A stretch of DNA of 64,000 nucleotides from Microvirga sp. VF16 (GCF_016864375.1 NZ_CP069355.1:930001-994000), one strand, 5' to 3'; shown: positions 16,612 to 25,799, counted from the first letter of the stretch. A program made the numbers and translations. The notes: a model not told the origin generated them from the sequence alone.

Positions 16612-17462
16612 TGGCAAATCTCCTTAACAGGAAAACCTTTTCTAGTGGAAAGGGCGTTTTCTTTTCCTGCAATCCGACGTTATTTGGTGCAGATATCGAT
16701 CAATTTTGGGGACAATATGCAGGATTCTAACCAGATGACGACCCGATCGATTGATAACCTTGCCGAGATCACAAACGCTTGGATGAGCAAGGTGGCAGGC
16801 CTCTCCGGCGAATCCCGAGGTCTCCCGGTTTTGTGCCAGAAGCGTCCGCACCGCCGTGGTGTCGTCGACCTTCTGCAGGAAACAGCGAAGGCGCTTGCCC
16901 GTCGAGCCGCCATATTCCGCATCGATTGGGTTCATCGCTATCGACGTCTCACCCAATCGCAAAGAAGTCCGAGAAGCACGTAGCCGCGCCCTCGAACGAA
17001 GTCGACGAGGGCGTCCACCCGTTTTCTGATCGATGAATCGGATCGCGCATATGGTCCGATTTCCTTGCTCAGTGCGACCAGTTCACAACCATCTTTGTTG
17101 TTCCTGGTCCGGTGACCGACGGAAAACCATGCTTCAGCCGAGAAGACGCGGAAGTCGGGAATCGGTTTGTGAAGAATACCGAGGCTGCCCAGGACTGGCC
17201 GAACTGATTCTGCCACGCTTCGAGCTTGGCCGTTACACCGATGAGATGATTAACGCCCTTGGCGAGGTCTCGCGCGGTCTCATCGGCCATACGCTACAAT
17301 CCAAATTCGGCTCCAGCCGAATGGTTTGCGGCGCGCGGAACCATATCGCATGAGTGGTGGACATGGCGCGGTTTGGCGAAGCCCAGTACGGTATGCAACG
17401 AATTGTGCTGCCAGAGCCGGTTGGCCTTCCCCGTCCATCGTCCTTCCGTGCCGCTGGATCGC
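16612..17462. other. Gene-poor stretch with possible decayed reading frames
   Basis: No recognisable intact gene. On the minus strand, frames at 17069-17290 (starting MADETARDLAKGVNHLIGV) and 16938-17216 (GCELVALSKEIGPYARSD) could be two pieces of one frameshifted protein of unknown family, because the first reads well until about 17190 and the second reads well after it. Another minus frame, 16642-16962, has no familiar motif. The ald promoter must lie at the left edge. Treated as degraded DNA. Confidence 0.3.
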
Positions 17463-17975
17463 TCAACGGCCCGTCCCTTCAGCGAGAGAAACAGCGATGT
17501 CGGCGATCGAGCGGAACAGAACCAAAGGGTCGTCCTTGGAGGATGTGAAACCACGCCGCCGCCAGAATCCAACGGCCTCCTCATCGACGGCATTGACCAT
17601 CAAGGCCCGGCCGCCGATCAGTGCGGCGGCCTGAACGCAGCGCTGGAGGGCATGTTTCACCAAGCCTGTTCCAATGCCGCGCCCTGCCCATTCCGTGTCG
17701 GTCGCCAGTTGGCCGAGAAGCAGGCAAGGAACCGGATCGGGCGGCTGCCCGGTGCGGATCGACCGGGGCACAATCGAGGGAACCACGGCCGTCGGCGCAA
17801 GGCCGTCATATCCAACCACCTGGCCGGCCTCGTGGACGACGAGAATGGCCGTGAAGCCCTTTTGCTGATGGGAGAGGGCGCGCGTCTTCAGCCAACGATC
17901 GAGCGTGGCTTTGCCGCAGGAGAAGTTGGAAACATTACGCGTGGCGGTGAGTGGTTCGGGAGCCGAGAGCGACAC
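17463..17975 (-). CDS. tacT: GNAT-family toxin (TacT-like)
   Basis: Predicted acetyltransferase of the class that acetylates aminoacyl-tRNA and stops translation. The 170-residue product has the TacT layout: FSCGKATLDRWLKTRAL near residues 19-35, VVGYDGLAP, LLGQLATDTEWAGRGIGTGLVKHAL with the acetyl-CoA loop near 93-104, and VGFWRRRGFTS near 150. The gene lies 3 bases after a DUF1778 antitoxin, the standard partner order. The position that is Tyr in many FYERxGF motifs is Trp here (FWRRRGF), a point to check for activity. Confidence 0.87.
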   Translation of the reverse strand: MSLSAPEPLTATRNVSNFSCGKATLDRWLKTRALSHQQKGFTAILVVHEAGQVVGYDGLAPTAVVPSIVPRSIRTGQPPDPVPCLLLGQLATDTEWAGRGIGTGLVKHALQRCVQAAALIGGRALMVNAVDEEAVGFWRRRGFTSSKDDPLVLFRSIADIAVSLAEGTGR

Positions 17976-17978
17976 GTC

Positions 17979-18278
17979 TCACTGCTTTGCCACGTAGCCG
18001 GGCTCCCAGGGCGCGGGCCGCTTGGCCAGTTCCACCATCTCGGGAACCGGAGCGGCCGGACGAGACAGGACTTCCATAAAATCAGCGAACACTTCAGGGC
18101 TCATGCGGACCAGCCCCTGCTCCATGACCACGTCCTCGGCCGCGCGCACGGCAGCCTCGCGGACGAAATCGGTGCGCGAGCGGCCGCGCAGGGTGGCCGC
18201 ACGATCAATCATCGCGACGTCCGCCTCGGGCAGGCGCATCGAGATCGGATCCTCCTTGCGGTCGACAGTCGTAGCCAT
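17979..18278 (-). CDS. tacA: DUF1778 antitoxin (TacA-like)
   Basis: Ribbon-helix-helix antitoxin and autorepressor. The product starts MATTVDRKEDPISMRLPEADV, with the RHH strand/helix region ISMRLPEADVAMIDRAATLRGRSRTDFVREAA near residues 12-43, and a C-terminal toxin-wrapping tail. I chose the ATG at 18278, which has GGAG upstream (CCAGGAGACAAGCC); the open frame further upstream crosses the operator. A perfect palindrome lies 31 bases before the start. Confidence 0.87.
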   Translation of the reverse strand: MATTVDRKEDPISMRLPEADVAMIDRAATLRGRSRTDFVREAAVRAAEDVVMEQGLVRMSPEVFADFMEVLSRPAAPVPEMVELAKRPAPWEPGYVAKQ

Positions 18279-18308
18279 GGCTTGTCTCCTGGACTGGAAG
18301 ATGGCCTT

Positions 18309-18327
18309 GTATTGCAAATTGCAATAC
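18309..18327. promoter_or_regulatory. Palindromic operator upstream of tacA
   Basis: GTATTGCAA-A-TTGCAATAC is a perfect inverted repeat with 9-base arms and a 1-base centre. Its position just before tacA fits the autoregulatory site of an RHH antitoxin. Confidence 0.65.
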
Positions 18328-18655
18328 GCCGATGTGGTTTCCGTTCGAGGGCTGCCCTGCATTGATAGAACGGCCTTCTGAGAGCAGCCGCTGAGGGGTT
18401 CATATGCACCGAAAGCCCGGTTTCGCAGAGACCAGGTCTCGGGCTGGTCTTCGCTGAAGACTCCGGGGCATCGGGCTTGACCACCCCCGAAGTATCAGCA
18501 CTGTGCCCAATCGAGGCTTTCCCGAGTGCCAGAACACTCGACAGCCGACCCGGCTCAAATGATCGGAAACTACGCCGCAAGACCTTTTCCTGCAGGCGGA
18601 GGAGGTCAGTTGTATCGAGCTTGACATGTTCGCGATTTGTTCCCATCATCGCGGG

Positions 18656-19959
18656 ATGAAAGTCCTTCGCGCCACCCGATTCAAGCTATGTCCGAACCGG
18701 ACGCGGCTGCGCGAATTTTCCAACGCGGCCGGTGCGGCACGGTGGATGTATAACTGGGGCCTGGCCGAGTGGCAGGCCCGATACGCGCGCGGCGAGAAGG
18801 TCTCGTATGAGATGCTGGCCGCGGAAATTCCGAGACTTAAAGCAGATCCGAAGACTTCCTGGCTGAGGGAGATCCCATCTCAGGTTCTGCAGCAGGCGCT
18901 GATGAACTTAGGCCGCGCTTACCAGAATATGTTCGACGACATCGCCAAGGCCAGAACGGGCCAGTTGGCGTGGCGGGACGTGCGCCGACCGAAGCGCAAG
19001 CGCTTCGACGCACGGAGAAGCTTCCGTTTCCGACGATCAAGCCGGAGCACATCAATGATCAGGCGATCAAGCTGCCGAAGATCGGCTGGGTGAAGTACCG
19101 GAAGTCGCGGGATCTGGAGGGCCGGATCACACAGGCGACGGTCTCGCGAGAGGTTGACGGCTGGTTCATCTCGATCCTGACGACGCGTGTCATCGAGACC
19201 CCAGAGTTGGTGACGTCGCCGGTGGAAGGCATCGATGTCGGCGTCGTCCGTACGATGACGTTTTCGTCCGGTGCCGAGCCACTTTGCATGCCGACTTTGT
19301 CGGCACAGGAGAAGGCGCACAGGCTGCGCCTGCAACGGCGTCTATCCCGGCGTAAGCGGGGGTCGAAGCGGTACGAAAGTGCCAAGCGGGCGCTGGCCCG
19401 CAATCGCGCTCGTGAGGCCCGCCGGCGGCGGGACTTTCTCGACAAGGCGACGACGGCGATTGTGAAGCGGTCGCCGTTCATTGCGCATGAGGATCTCAAG
19501 ATCCGCAACATGACCGCAAGTGCCAGAGGTTCGATCGATCGCCCCGGAACGAATGCTCGGCAGAAGGCGGGATTGAACCGGGTCATTCTCGAGCAGGCCT
19601 GGGGCAAGGCATTCCGGATGTTCAACTACAAGACGGCAGCGATTGGCGGCGCTGTTTTAAAGGTCGAGGCACGCTGCTCCTCGCAAGAGTGCAGTTCGTG
19701 CGGGCACATTAGCCCGGGCAACCGGCCGACACAGGCGAGATTTGTCTGTGTCTCTTGCGGTCACTCCGAGAACGCGGACGACAATGCCGCCAAGGTGATC
19801 GCGTATCGCGGGGAGGTTCTCCTCGCGGCGAAACGGAAAGCGGCCGCGGGACACGCGGCATCGGGACGTGGAGCCAACGTCGGCCTCGGAGCGGCTTTGC
19901 CGCGTCGAGCAGTGGTGACGAAGCGTCAACCTGCTCAACCAGCACCCTGCAAGGCGTGA
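18656..19959 (+). pseudogene. tnpB: IS200/IS605-family TnpB (IS1341-type), frameshifted
   Basis: TnpB is the RNA-guided nuclease of IS200/IS605 elements. From MKVLRATRFKLCPNRTRLRE the frame reads through the N-terminal WED/REC-like part (ARWMYNWGLAEWQARYARG) to about 19020, where RRSFRF continues in another frame as PTIKPEHINDQAIKLPKIGW to the stop. A single indel separates the two, for a total of about 433 codons. The RuvC residues survive (Asp in EGIDVGVV, Glu in AHEDLKI, Asp in NADDNAA), as does the zinc finger (CSSCGH and CVSCGH). No tnpA is present, so the element is non-autonomous. Confidence 0.85.
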
Positions 19960-19970
19960 TGGACTTGGGG

Positions 19971-20002
19971 CCCCCCTCACTTTAGAGAGGGGAGGATGTC
20001 AA
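19971..20002 (+). mobile_element. Right end / guide-RNA 3' scaffold of the tnpB element
   Basis: Just after the tnpB stop the DNA forms CCCCTC-loop-GAGGGG followed by AGGATGTCAA. The same hairpin plus AGGATGTCAA occurs at 29036-29065 after another tnpB, so it marks the element end and the 3' scaffold of its reRNA (omegaRNA). The guide would start at about 20003, which runs into the bioR start codon. Confidence 0.7.
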
Positions 20003-20012
20003 CTACAAAATC

Positions 20013-20678
20013 ATGACGCGCGCCCCCGAAGAGACAGTCACGGCAAAGATCACCCGCATCCTGGCGGAGCGCATCGTTTCCGGAGCGCTGGCGCCCGGCG
20101 AGAAGCTACGGCAGGACCACGTCGCCGCCGAGTTCGACGCCAGTCATGTGCCCGTGCGCGAGGCCTTCCGCCGCCTCGAGGCCCAGGGCCTCGCCGTCAG
20201 CGAGCCGCGGCGCGGCGTGCGCGTCGCTTCCTTCGATCCGGCCGAGGTAAGGGAAGTGGCGGAAATGCGGGCGGCGCTGGAGGCCCTGGCGCTGCGCCAC
20301 GCCGCCCCGCATCTGACCACGGCCATCCTGAACGAGGCGGAGAAGGTGGCGGACGAGGCCGATCGCTGTGGTGACATCCGCACGTGGGAGGCGGCGAACC
20401 GGCGCTTCCATCGCCTCCTTCTGGCGCCCTGCCGCATGCCACGCCTGCTCGCGGCGATCGACGATCTGCAGGCGGTGAGCGCGCGCTTCCTCTTCGCCAG
20501 CCTCACCCGGGGCTGGCAGCCGCGCACCGACGTGGAGCACCGGACGATTCTCGCCGCCCTGCGCAGGGGCGACCTCGAGACCGCCTGCACCACGCTCGCC
20601 CGCCACGTCCAGCGCATCGGCCAGCCCCCGAAGCGCTCGGGCGCTGCAAGGCAGGGCGGCTTCGCCGGTTTCGGCTGA
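20013..20678 (+). CDS. bioR: GntR/FadR-type biotin repressor BioR
   Basis: Represses biotin genes in alphaproteobacteria. The 221-residue product has an N-terminal winged helix (LAERIVSGALAPGEKLRQDH near residues 15-34, HVPVREAFRRLEAQGLA near 45-61) and a C-terminal FCD domain with ligand/metal residues. Two BioR-type boxes lie between it and bioB. The tnpB element ends 10 bases before its ATG and no Shine-Dalgarno is visible, so its own promoter and leader have probably been displaced. Confidence 0.88.
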   Translation: MTRAPEETVTAKITRILAERIVSGALAPGEKLRQDHVAAEFDASHVPVREAFRRLEAQGLAVSEPRRGVRVASFDPAEVREVAEMRAALEALALRHAAPHLTTAILNEAEKVADEADRCGDIRTWEAANRRFHRLLLAPCRMPRLLAAIDDLQAVSARFLFASLTRGWQPRTDVEHRTILAALRRGDLETACTTLARHVQRIGQPPKRSGAARQGGFAGFG

Positions 20679-20701
20679 CCGGCCCCGAGCGGCTTGCCAA
20701 G

Positions 20702-20711
20702 TTATAGATTT
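20702..20711. promoter_or_regulatory. BioR box 1 (imperfect)
   Basis: TTATAGATTT matches 8 of 10 positions of the BioR recognition sequence TTATMKATAA known from alphaproteobacteria. It lies between bioR and bioB. Confidence 0.6.
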
Positions 20712-20743
20712 CGTGGAATGCATCTGGAGATAGAAATCAGAAA

Positions 20744-20753
20744 TTATCTATAA
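20744..20753. promoter_or_regulatory. BioR box 2 (perfect)
   Basis: TTATCTATAA is an exact match to TTATMKATAA, 15 bases before the bioB ATG and overlapping the likely promoter or ribosome-loading region. With box 1 it supports the calls of bioR and of BioR control of bioBFDAZ. Confidence 0.85.
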
Positions 20754-20767
20754 ATTGGAGATCGTCG

Positions 20768-21784
20768 ATGGTCAGCGTGCCGCAGAGCCCGGCCTGGGCA
20801 GAGCCGAGGCAGGCGGATTCGGAGGGCTGGACCCGAGCCAAAGCCGAGGCCCTGTACGGCCTGCCGTTCAGTGATCTCCTCTTCCGCGCCCACACACTGC
20901 ATCGGCGGCATTTCAATCCCAACGGCATCCAGCTGAGCCGCCTCCTCAGCATCAAGACCGGTGGCTGCCCGGAAGACTGCGGCTACTGCTCCCAGAGTGC
21001 CCGCTATGACACAGGCGTGACGGCGACGCGGCTGATGGATCTCGACGACGTCGTCGCCGCCGCCGGGCGCGCCAAGGCCGAGGGCGCGACGCGCTTCTGC
21101 ATGGGCGCGGCGTGGCGCAACCCGAAGCCGCGTGATCTCTCCCGCGTCGCGGCCATGATCGCAGCGGTGAAAGCGCTCGGCCTCGAGACCTGCGCTACGC
21201 TCGGTATGCTGACCGAGCCGCAGGCCGAAGAGCTGCGCGCGGCGGGGCTCGACTACTACAATCACAACGTCGACACCTCGCCCGCCTACTACGGCGAGAT
21301 CATCACCACGCGCACGCTGCAGGACCGGTTGGAGACGCTCGCCCATGCCCGCCGTGCCGGCCTCAAGCTCTGTTGCGGCGGCATCGTCGGCCTGGGCGAG
21401 ACGCTCGCCGACCGGCTCGACATGCTGGTGCTGCTCGCCAATCTCGCCGCCCCGCCGGAGAGCGTGCCGCTCAACCTGTGGAACGAGGTGCCCGGCGTGC
21501 CCGTCGCCGCGCAGGCCGAGCGCCCGGACGCGATTGCCTTCGCCCGCCTCATTGCGGTCGCGCGCATCATGATGCCGACGAGCGTGCTGCGCCTGTCGGC
21601 GGGCCGCCAGTACATGAGTGACGAGGCCCAGGCGCTGTGCTTCTTCGCCGGCGCCAATTCCCTCTTCCTGGGCGAGACCTTGCTGACGACCCGCAACGCG
21701 GGGGAGGAGCGGGATGCGGCCCTGTTCACCCGCCTCGGGCTCACGGCCCTTTCCCCCAGCGAGGGCGCCAATGTCGGCGCATGA
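20768..21784 (+). CDS. bioB: Biotin synthase (radical SAM)
   Basis: Inserts sulfur into dethiobiotin. The 338-residue protein has the radical SAM cluster motif GGCPEDCGYCSQSA near residues 63-76 (CX3CX2C), CMGAAWRNPKPRD, LETCATLGM, YYNHNVDTSPAYY near 175 and the 2Fe-2S ligand region with LKLCCGGIVGLGET. GGAG lies seven bases before the ATG. It is the first gene of bioB-F-D-A-Z and overlaps bioF by 14 bases. Confidence 0.97.
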   Translation: MVSVPQSPAWAEPRQADSEGWTRAKAEALYGLPFSDLLFRAHTLHRRHFNPNGIQLSRLLSIKTGGCPEDCGYCSQSARYDTGVTATRLMDLDDVVAAAGRAKAEGATRFCMGAAWRNPKPRDLSRVAAMIAAVKALGLETCATLGMLTEPQAEELRAAGLDYYNHNVDTSPAYYGEIITTRTLQDRLETLAHARRAGLKLCCGGIVGLGETLADRLDMLVLLANLAAPPESVPLNLWNEVPGVPVAAQAERPDAIAFARLIAVARIMMPTSVLRLSAGRQYMSDEAQALCFFAGANSLFLGETLLTTRNAGEERDAALFTRLGLTALSPSEGANVGA

Positions 21785-22898
21785 CGCGGCCCTGGCGGCG
21801 CTGCACCGGCGCGGGCGGCTGCGCCGCCTCGTGCCGTGCCGGGGCATCGACTTCACCTCCAACGACTATCTCGGTCTCGCCGAGTCGCAGGCGCTGCGGC
21901 AGGCGGCGGCAGCCGCGCTCGCCCGCGGCGTGCCGGTGGGGGCGGGTGGCTCGCGCCTGTTGCGCGGCAACCATGCCGAGCACGAGGCGCTCGAGGCGGA
22001 GGCCGCCGCCTTCTTCGGCGCCGAGAGCGCGCTCTTCTTCGCCGGCGGCTTTGCCGCCAACGCCGCCCTTGTCGCAACGCTGCCGCGGCGCGGCGACCTC
22101 GTCGTCCACGATGAACTGATCCATGCGAGCGTGCACGAGGGGCTCATGGCGTCGCCCGCCGAGGCGGTCGCGGTGCCGCACAACGATGCGGGCGCAGTCA
22201 ACGACGCCATCAGCCGCTGGCGGGCAACGGGAGGGCGCGGCCGCCCGTGGATCGCCGCCGAGACGCTCTACGGCATGGATGGCGACGTCGCTCCGCTTGC
22301 GGACCTGCTCACCGTCGCCGACCGCCACGACGCGATGCTGCTGCTCGACGAGGCGCATGCGACCGGGGTCTGCGGACCGGCCGGCCGGGGCTTTGCCGCA
22401 GCCCTCGAGGGACGCTCCAATGTCGTGACGCTGCACACCTGCGGCAAGGCGCTCGGCGTCATGGGCGCGCTTGTCTGCCTGCCGCAGACCTTGCGCGCCT
22501 ACATGGTCAACCGGGCCCGCGGCTTCATCTACGCCACGGCGCCGTCGCCGCTGCTCGCCGCCCTCGTGCGCGCGGCGCTCGGCCTCGTCGCCACCGCCGA
22601 CGACCGGCGCCAGCGCCTGGCCGCCCTTGTCGCTCATGCGCGGCGCCGGCTCGCCGCGATCGGCCTGCCCGCCACGACCACGCAGATCCAGCCGGTCATC
22701 GTCGGCGCGGACCGGCGCGCGACGGCGCTGGCGGCGGCACTGCAGGCGCAGGGCTTCGACCTGCGCGCCATCCGCCCGCCAACGGTACCGCCGGGCACGG
22801 CGCGCCTGCGCATCGCCCTGACCCTCAACGTCAATGAGGCGGCCGTCGACGCGCTCGTCGCGGTGCTCGCCGACGAACTGGCGCGGCAGCGGACATGA
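21771..22898 (+). CDS. bioF: 8-amino-7-oxononanoate synthase
   Basis: PLP enzyme that joins pimeloyl thioester and alanine. The start is the ATG at 21771 (MSAHDAALAALHRRGRLR); the frame is open earlier but lies within bioB. The product of about 375 residues shows FTSNDYLGLAE, GAGGSRLLRGNHAEHEALE, LDEAHATGVCGPAGRG and the PLP lysine in HTCGKALGVMGA near residue 228. The codons are extremely GC-rich. It overlaps bioD by 4 bases. Confidence 0.95.
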   Translation: MSAHDAALAALHRRGRLRRLVPCRGIDFTSNDYLGLAESQALRQAAAAALARGVPVGAGGSRLLRGNHAEHEALEAEAAAFFGAESALFFAGGFAANAALVATLPRRGDLVVHDELIHASVHEGLMASPAEAVAVPHNDAGAVNDAISRWRATGGRGRPWIAAETLYGMDGDVAPLADLLTVADRHDAMLLLDEAHATGVCGPAGRGFAAALEGRSNVVTLHTCGKALGVMGALVCLPQTLRAYMVNRARGFIYATAPSPLLAALVRAALGLVATADDRRQRLAALVAHARRRLAAIGLPATTTQIQPVIVGADRRATALAAALQAQGFDLRAIRPPTVPPGTARLRIALTLNVNEAAVDALVAVLADELARQRT

Positions 22899-23527
22899 CG
22901 GGCTTCATCATCACCGGCACCGACACCGGCATCGGCAAGACCGTCTTCGCCGCCGCTCTCGCCGGGGCTCTCGGCGCCTGCTACTGGAAGCCGGTGCAGG
23001 CCGGCCTCGACGGCGAGACGGATTCCGAGGCGGTGCGTCGGCTGTCCGGCCTGCCGGCCGAGCGGATCCTGCCGGAGGCCTACCGTCTCGCCCTGCCGGC
23101 CTCGCCGCACCGGGCGGCGGACGCCGAGGGGACGACCATCGACGTGGAGAGGCTGGCCTTGCCGGCGGTGGCGCCCCCGGTCGTCGTCGAGGGTGCCGGG
23201 GGGCCGATGGTGCCGCTCACGCGCCGGCGGCTCTTCATCGACCTCTTCGCCGCCTGGGCGTTGCCGGTGGTGCTCTGCGCCCGCACCAGCCTCGGCACCA
23301 TCAACCATACGCTTCTCGCCCTCGAGGCGCTCCGGCGCCGTGCCATCCCCGTACACGGCGTGGCCTTCATCGGCGCCGCCAACGACGACAGCGAGAGCAT
23401 CATCGCCGCGCTCGCCGGCGTGCGCCGCCTCGGCCGCCTGCCGCATCTGCCGGCACTAACGCCGGCCGGGCTCGCGGCCGCCTTCGCCACCGGCTTCGAC
23501 ATCGGCGATTTCCAAGGACGACAATGA
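22895..23527 (+). CDS. bioD: Dethiobiotin synthetase
   Basis: ATP-dependent carboxylation of diaminopelargonate to dethiobiotin. The 210-residue product has the P-loop GTDTGIGKT at residues 8-16, YWKPVQAGL near 29-37 with the substrate-binding lysine, and VVEGAGGPMVPL near 97-108. Length is slightly short but normal for rhizobial BioD. ATGA overlaps join it to bioF and bioA. Confidence 0.94.
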   Translation: MTGFIITGTDTGIGKTVFAAALAGALGACYWKPVQAGLDGETDSEAVRRLSGLPAERILPEAYRLALPASPHRAADAEGTTIDVERLALPAVAPPVVVEGAGGPMVPLTRRRLFIDLFAAWALPVVLCARTSLGTINHTLLALEALRRRAIPVHGVAFIGAANDDSESIIAALAGVRRLGRLPHLPALTPAGLAAAFATGFDIGDFQGRQ

Positions 23528-24807
23528 CCCATGGCATGACCGTCGCCGGGCCATCCCCCGTCTGGCACCCCTTTACCCAGCACGCGCTCGCACCGGAGCC
23601 GCCGGTCGTGGTGCGCGGACAGGGCGCCTGGCTCACGACCGCGGCGGGCGAGCGTCTTCTCGACGCCATCTCCTCCTGGTGGGTCATCACCCACGGCCAT
23701 TGCCATCCGCGCATCGTCGCGGCGATCCGCGAACAGGCGGGAGAGCTCGACCAGGTGATCTTTGCCGGCCACACCCATCCGGCGGCCGAAGAATTGGCGC
23801 GCCGGCTCGTGGCGCTGGCGCCGGCGGGGCTCGCCCACGCGTTCTTCTCCGACAGCGGCTCCACCGCCGTCGAGGTCGCGCTCAAGATGGCGATCGGCTA
23901 CTGGCGCAACGTCGGCGAGCCGCGCACGCGCATCATCGCGCTCGACCACGGCTATCACGGCGACACCATCGGCACCATGTCGACGGGCGCGCGCGGCCTC
24001 TACAACGCCGCCTACGAGCCATTGCTCTTTGACGTGACGCGTCTGCCCTTTCCCGGACCCGGTTGCGAGGAGGCCACGCTCGCGACCTTGGACGCCGCAT
24101 GCCGCCAGACACCCTGCGCCGCCCTCATCGTCGAGCCGCTCATCGTTGGCGCCGGCGGCATGCGCATGTATCCCGCCTGGGTGCTCCGGGAGATGCGGCG
24201 CCTCTGCACACGCCACGGTGTCCTCTTCATCGCCGACGAGGTGATGACCGGCTTCGGCCGTACGGGGGCGCTGTTTGCCTGCGATCAGGCCGGCATCGCG
24301 CCTGACATTGCCTGCTACGCCAAGGGGCTGACCGGCGGCGCGCTGCCGCTCGCCGTCACCCTGTGCCGGCGCGAAATCTTCGCGGCCCATTATTCCACCG
24401 ACCGCACGCGCACCTTCTTCCATTCGAGCTCGTTCACCGCCAACCCGATCGCCTGCGCCGCGGCTCTCGCCAATCTCGCCATCTGGGCTGAGGAGCCGGT
24501 CGAAGCGCGCATCGCGACCCTGGGCACGCTGCAGGAGGAGCAGATCACGCGGTTCCGCGACGATCCGCGGTTCGCGAACGTGCGGCGGCTCGGCACGATC
24601 GCGGCGCTCGACCTGGCCGTCGATGATCCCGGCTATCTCGCCGGCATTGGGCCGACGCTCGCCGCCTTCTTCCGCGCGGCCGGCCTGCTCGTTCGCCCGC
24701 TCGGCAACACCATCTACGTCATGCCACCCTATTGTGTGACGGCGGACGATCTCGATCGCGTCTATGCCGCCATTGCCGGGGCAGCCGAGCGGTTCGGGCG
24801 GGCTTGA
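23524..24807 (+). CDS. bioA: Adenosylmethionine-8-amino-7-oxononanoate aminotransferase
   Basis: Transfers the amino group from SAM to KAPA. The ATG at 23524 overlaps the bioD stop; the long upstream open frame is a shadow over bioD. The 427-residue protein shows VWHPFTQHA, ISSWWVITHGHCHP near residue 47, FFSDSGSTAVEVALKMA, YHGDTIGTMS, ADEVMTGFGRTG and the PLP lysine in CYAKGLTGG near 273. Confidence 0.96.
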   Translation: MTHGMTVAGPSPVWHPFTQHALAPEPPVVVRGQGAWLTTAAGERLLDAISSWWVITHGHCHPRIVAAIREQAGELDQVIFAGHTHPAAEELARRLVALAPAGLAHAFFSDSGSTAVEVALKMAIGYWRNVGEPRTRIIALDHGYHGDTIGTMSTGARGLYNAAYEPLLFDVTRLPFPGPGCEEATLATLDAACRQTPCAALIVEPLIVGAGGMRMYPAWVLREMRRLCTRHGVLFIADEVMTGFGRTGALFACDQAGIAPDIACYAKGLTGGALPLAVTLCRREIFAAHYSTDRTRTFFHSSSFTANPIACAAALANLAIWAEEPVEARIATLGTLQEEQITRFRDDPRFANVRRLGTIAALDLAVDDPGYLAGIGPTLAAFFRAAGLLVRPLGNTIYVMPPYCVTADDLDRVYAAIAGAAERFGRA

Positions 24808-24809
24808 CC

Positions 24810-25799
24810 ATGCGGGGAACGCGCATCGCCGGGCTCGGACACTACGTGCCGCAGCGCGTGGTGACGAATGCCGAGATCGAAGCCCGGCTCGACCTGGAGG
24901 ACGGTTGGATCGTACGGCGCACCGGCATCCTTGAGCGGCGCTGGGCGGCGCCGGAGGAGGCGGTGAGCGACCTTGCCGTGCCGGCCGCCGCGATGGCGCT
25001 CTCCCGGGCCGCACTGGTCCCGTCGTCGATCGGCCTCGTTCTCCTCGCCACCAGCACGCCCGATCATCTGCTGCCACCGACGGCGCCGCTCGTGGCGCAC
25101 CGCCTCGGCCTCGCCTGCGGCGCCGTCGACCTGACCGGCGCCTGTGCCGGCTTTCTGTATGCCTTCGTGCTGGCAGAAGGCTTCGTGCGCACGACAGGGC
25201 GCGCTGCGCTGGTGATCGCCGCCAATATCCTCTCGCGGCGCATCGACCCAAATGACCGGGTGACGGCGGCGCTCTTCGCCGACGCGGCCGGGGCCGTCGT
25301 GATCGCGCCGAGCGATGTGGCCGATGCGGGCCTGCTTGCGTCCGCGCTCGGCAGCGACGGCGCCGGTTACGAGCTCATCCAAATCCCGACCGGCGGCAGC
25401 CGCCGACCGATGGCGGACGGCACGCCGGCGCGGGAGGACCGCATGGTGATGCGCGACGGCCGTGCCGTCTTCACCAAGGCCGTCGACCTGATGGTGTCGT
25501 CCTGCCGGCAGGTGCTCGCGACGGCGGGCCTGGCGGCCGGTGAGGTCACCCGGTTCGTCCCGCATCAGGCCAACGCCCGCATCGTCGCGGCCGTGCGCGA
25601 GAATCTGGCCATCGCGCCGGAGCGGACGCTGTCCACCGTGGCTGAGTTCGGCAATTCGTCCGCCGCGACCATCCCGTTGTCGCTGTCGAGAGCGAGCCTG
25701 GCGCACGACCTTCGGGACGGCGACATTCTGCTCCTCGCCGCTGCCGGCGCGGGCCTCACCGGTGGGGCAGCCGTCTATCGGCTTGCGGCATCGCTTTAG
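24810..25799 (+). CDS. bioZ: BioZ, KAS III-like enzyme for pimeloyl-thioester synthesis
   Basis: BioZ elongates glutaryl-CoA with malonyl-ACP, a route that replaces BioC-BioH in alphaproteobacteria (established for the family). The 329-residue product starts MRGTRIAGLGHYVPQRVVTN and has the KAS III triad: Cys in TGACAGFLYAF near residue 111, His in VPHQANARI near 250, Asn in FGNSSAATIP near 280. The long open frame upstream lies within bioA. FabH is the alternative call; the operon position decides. No bioC or bioH is visible. Confidence 0.93.
   Translation: MRGTRIAGLGHYVPQRVVTNAEIEARLDLEDGWIVRRTGILERRWAAPEEAVSDLAVPAAAMALSRAALVPSSIGLVLLATSTPDHLLPPTAPLVAHRLGLACGAVDLTGACAGFLYAFVLAEGFVRTTGRAALVIAANILSRRIDPNDRVTAALFADAAGAVVIAPSDVADAGLLASALGSDGAGYELIQIPTGGSRRPMADGTPAREDRMVMRDGRAVFTKAVDLMVSSCRQVLATAGLAAGEVTRFVPHQANARIVAAVRENLAIAPERTLSTVAEFGNSSAATIPLSLSRASLAHDLRDGDILLLAAAGAGLTGGAAVYRLAASL

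Noticed and set aside
16612..17462. lrp/asnC regulator expected upstream of ald
   Set aside because: All frames were read; none shows the Lrp helix-turn-helix or RAM domain.
23080..25251. 723-codon minus-strand frame across bioD-bioA-bioZ
   Set aside because: Antisense of three well-supported bio genes; the product is Arg/Gly/Ala-rich and featureless, an artefact of extreme GC3.
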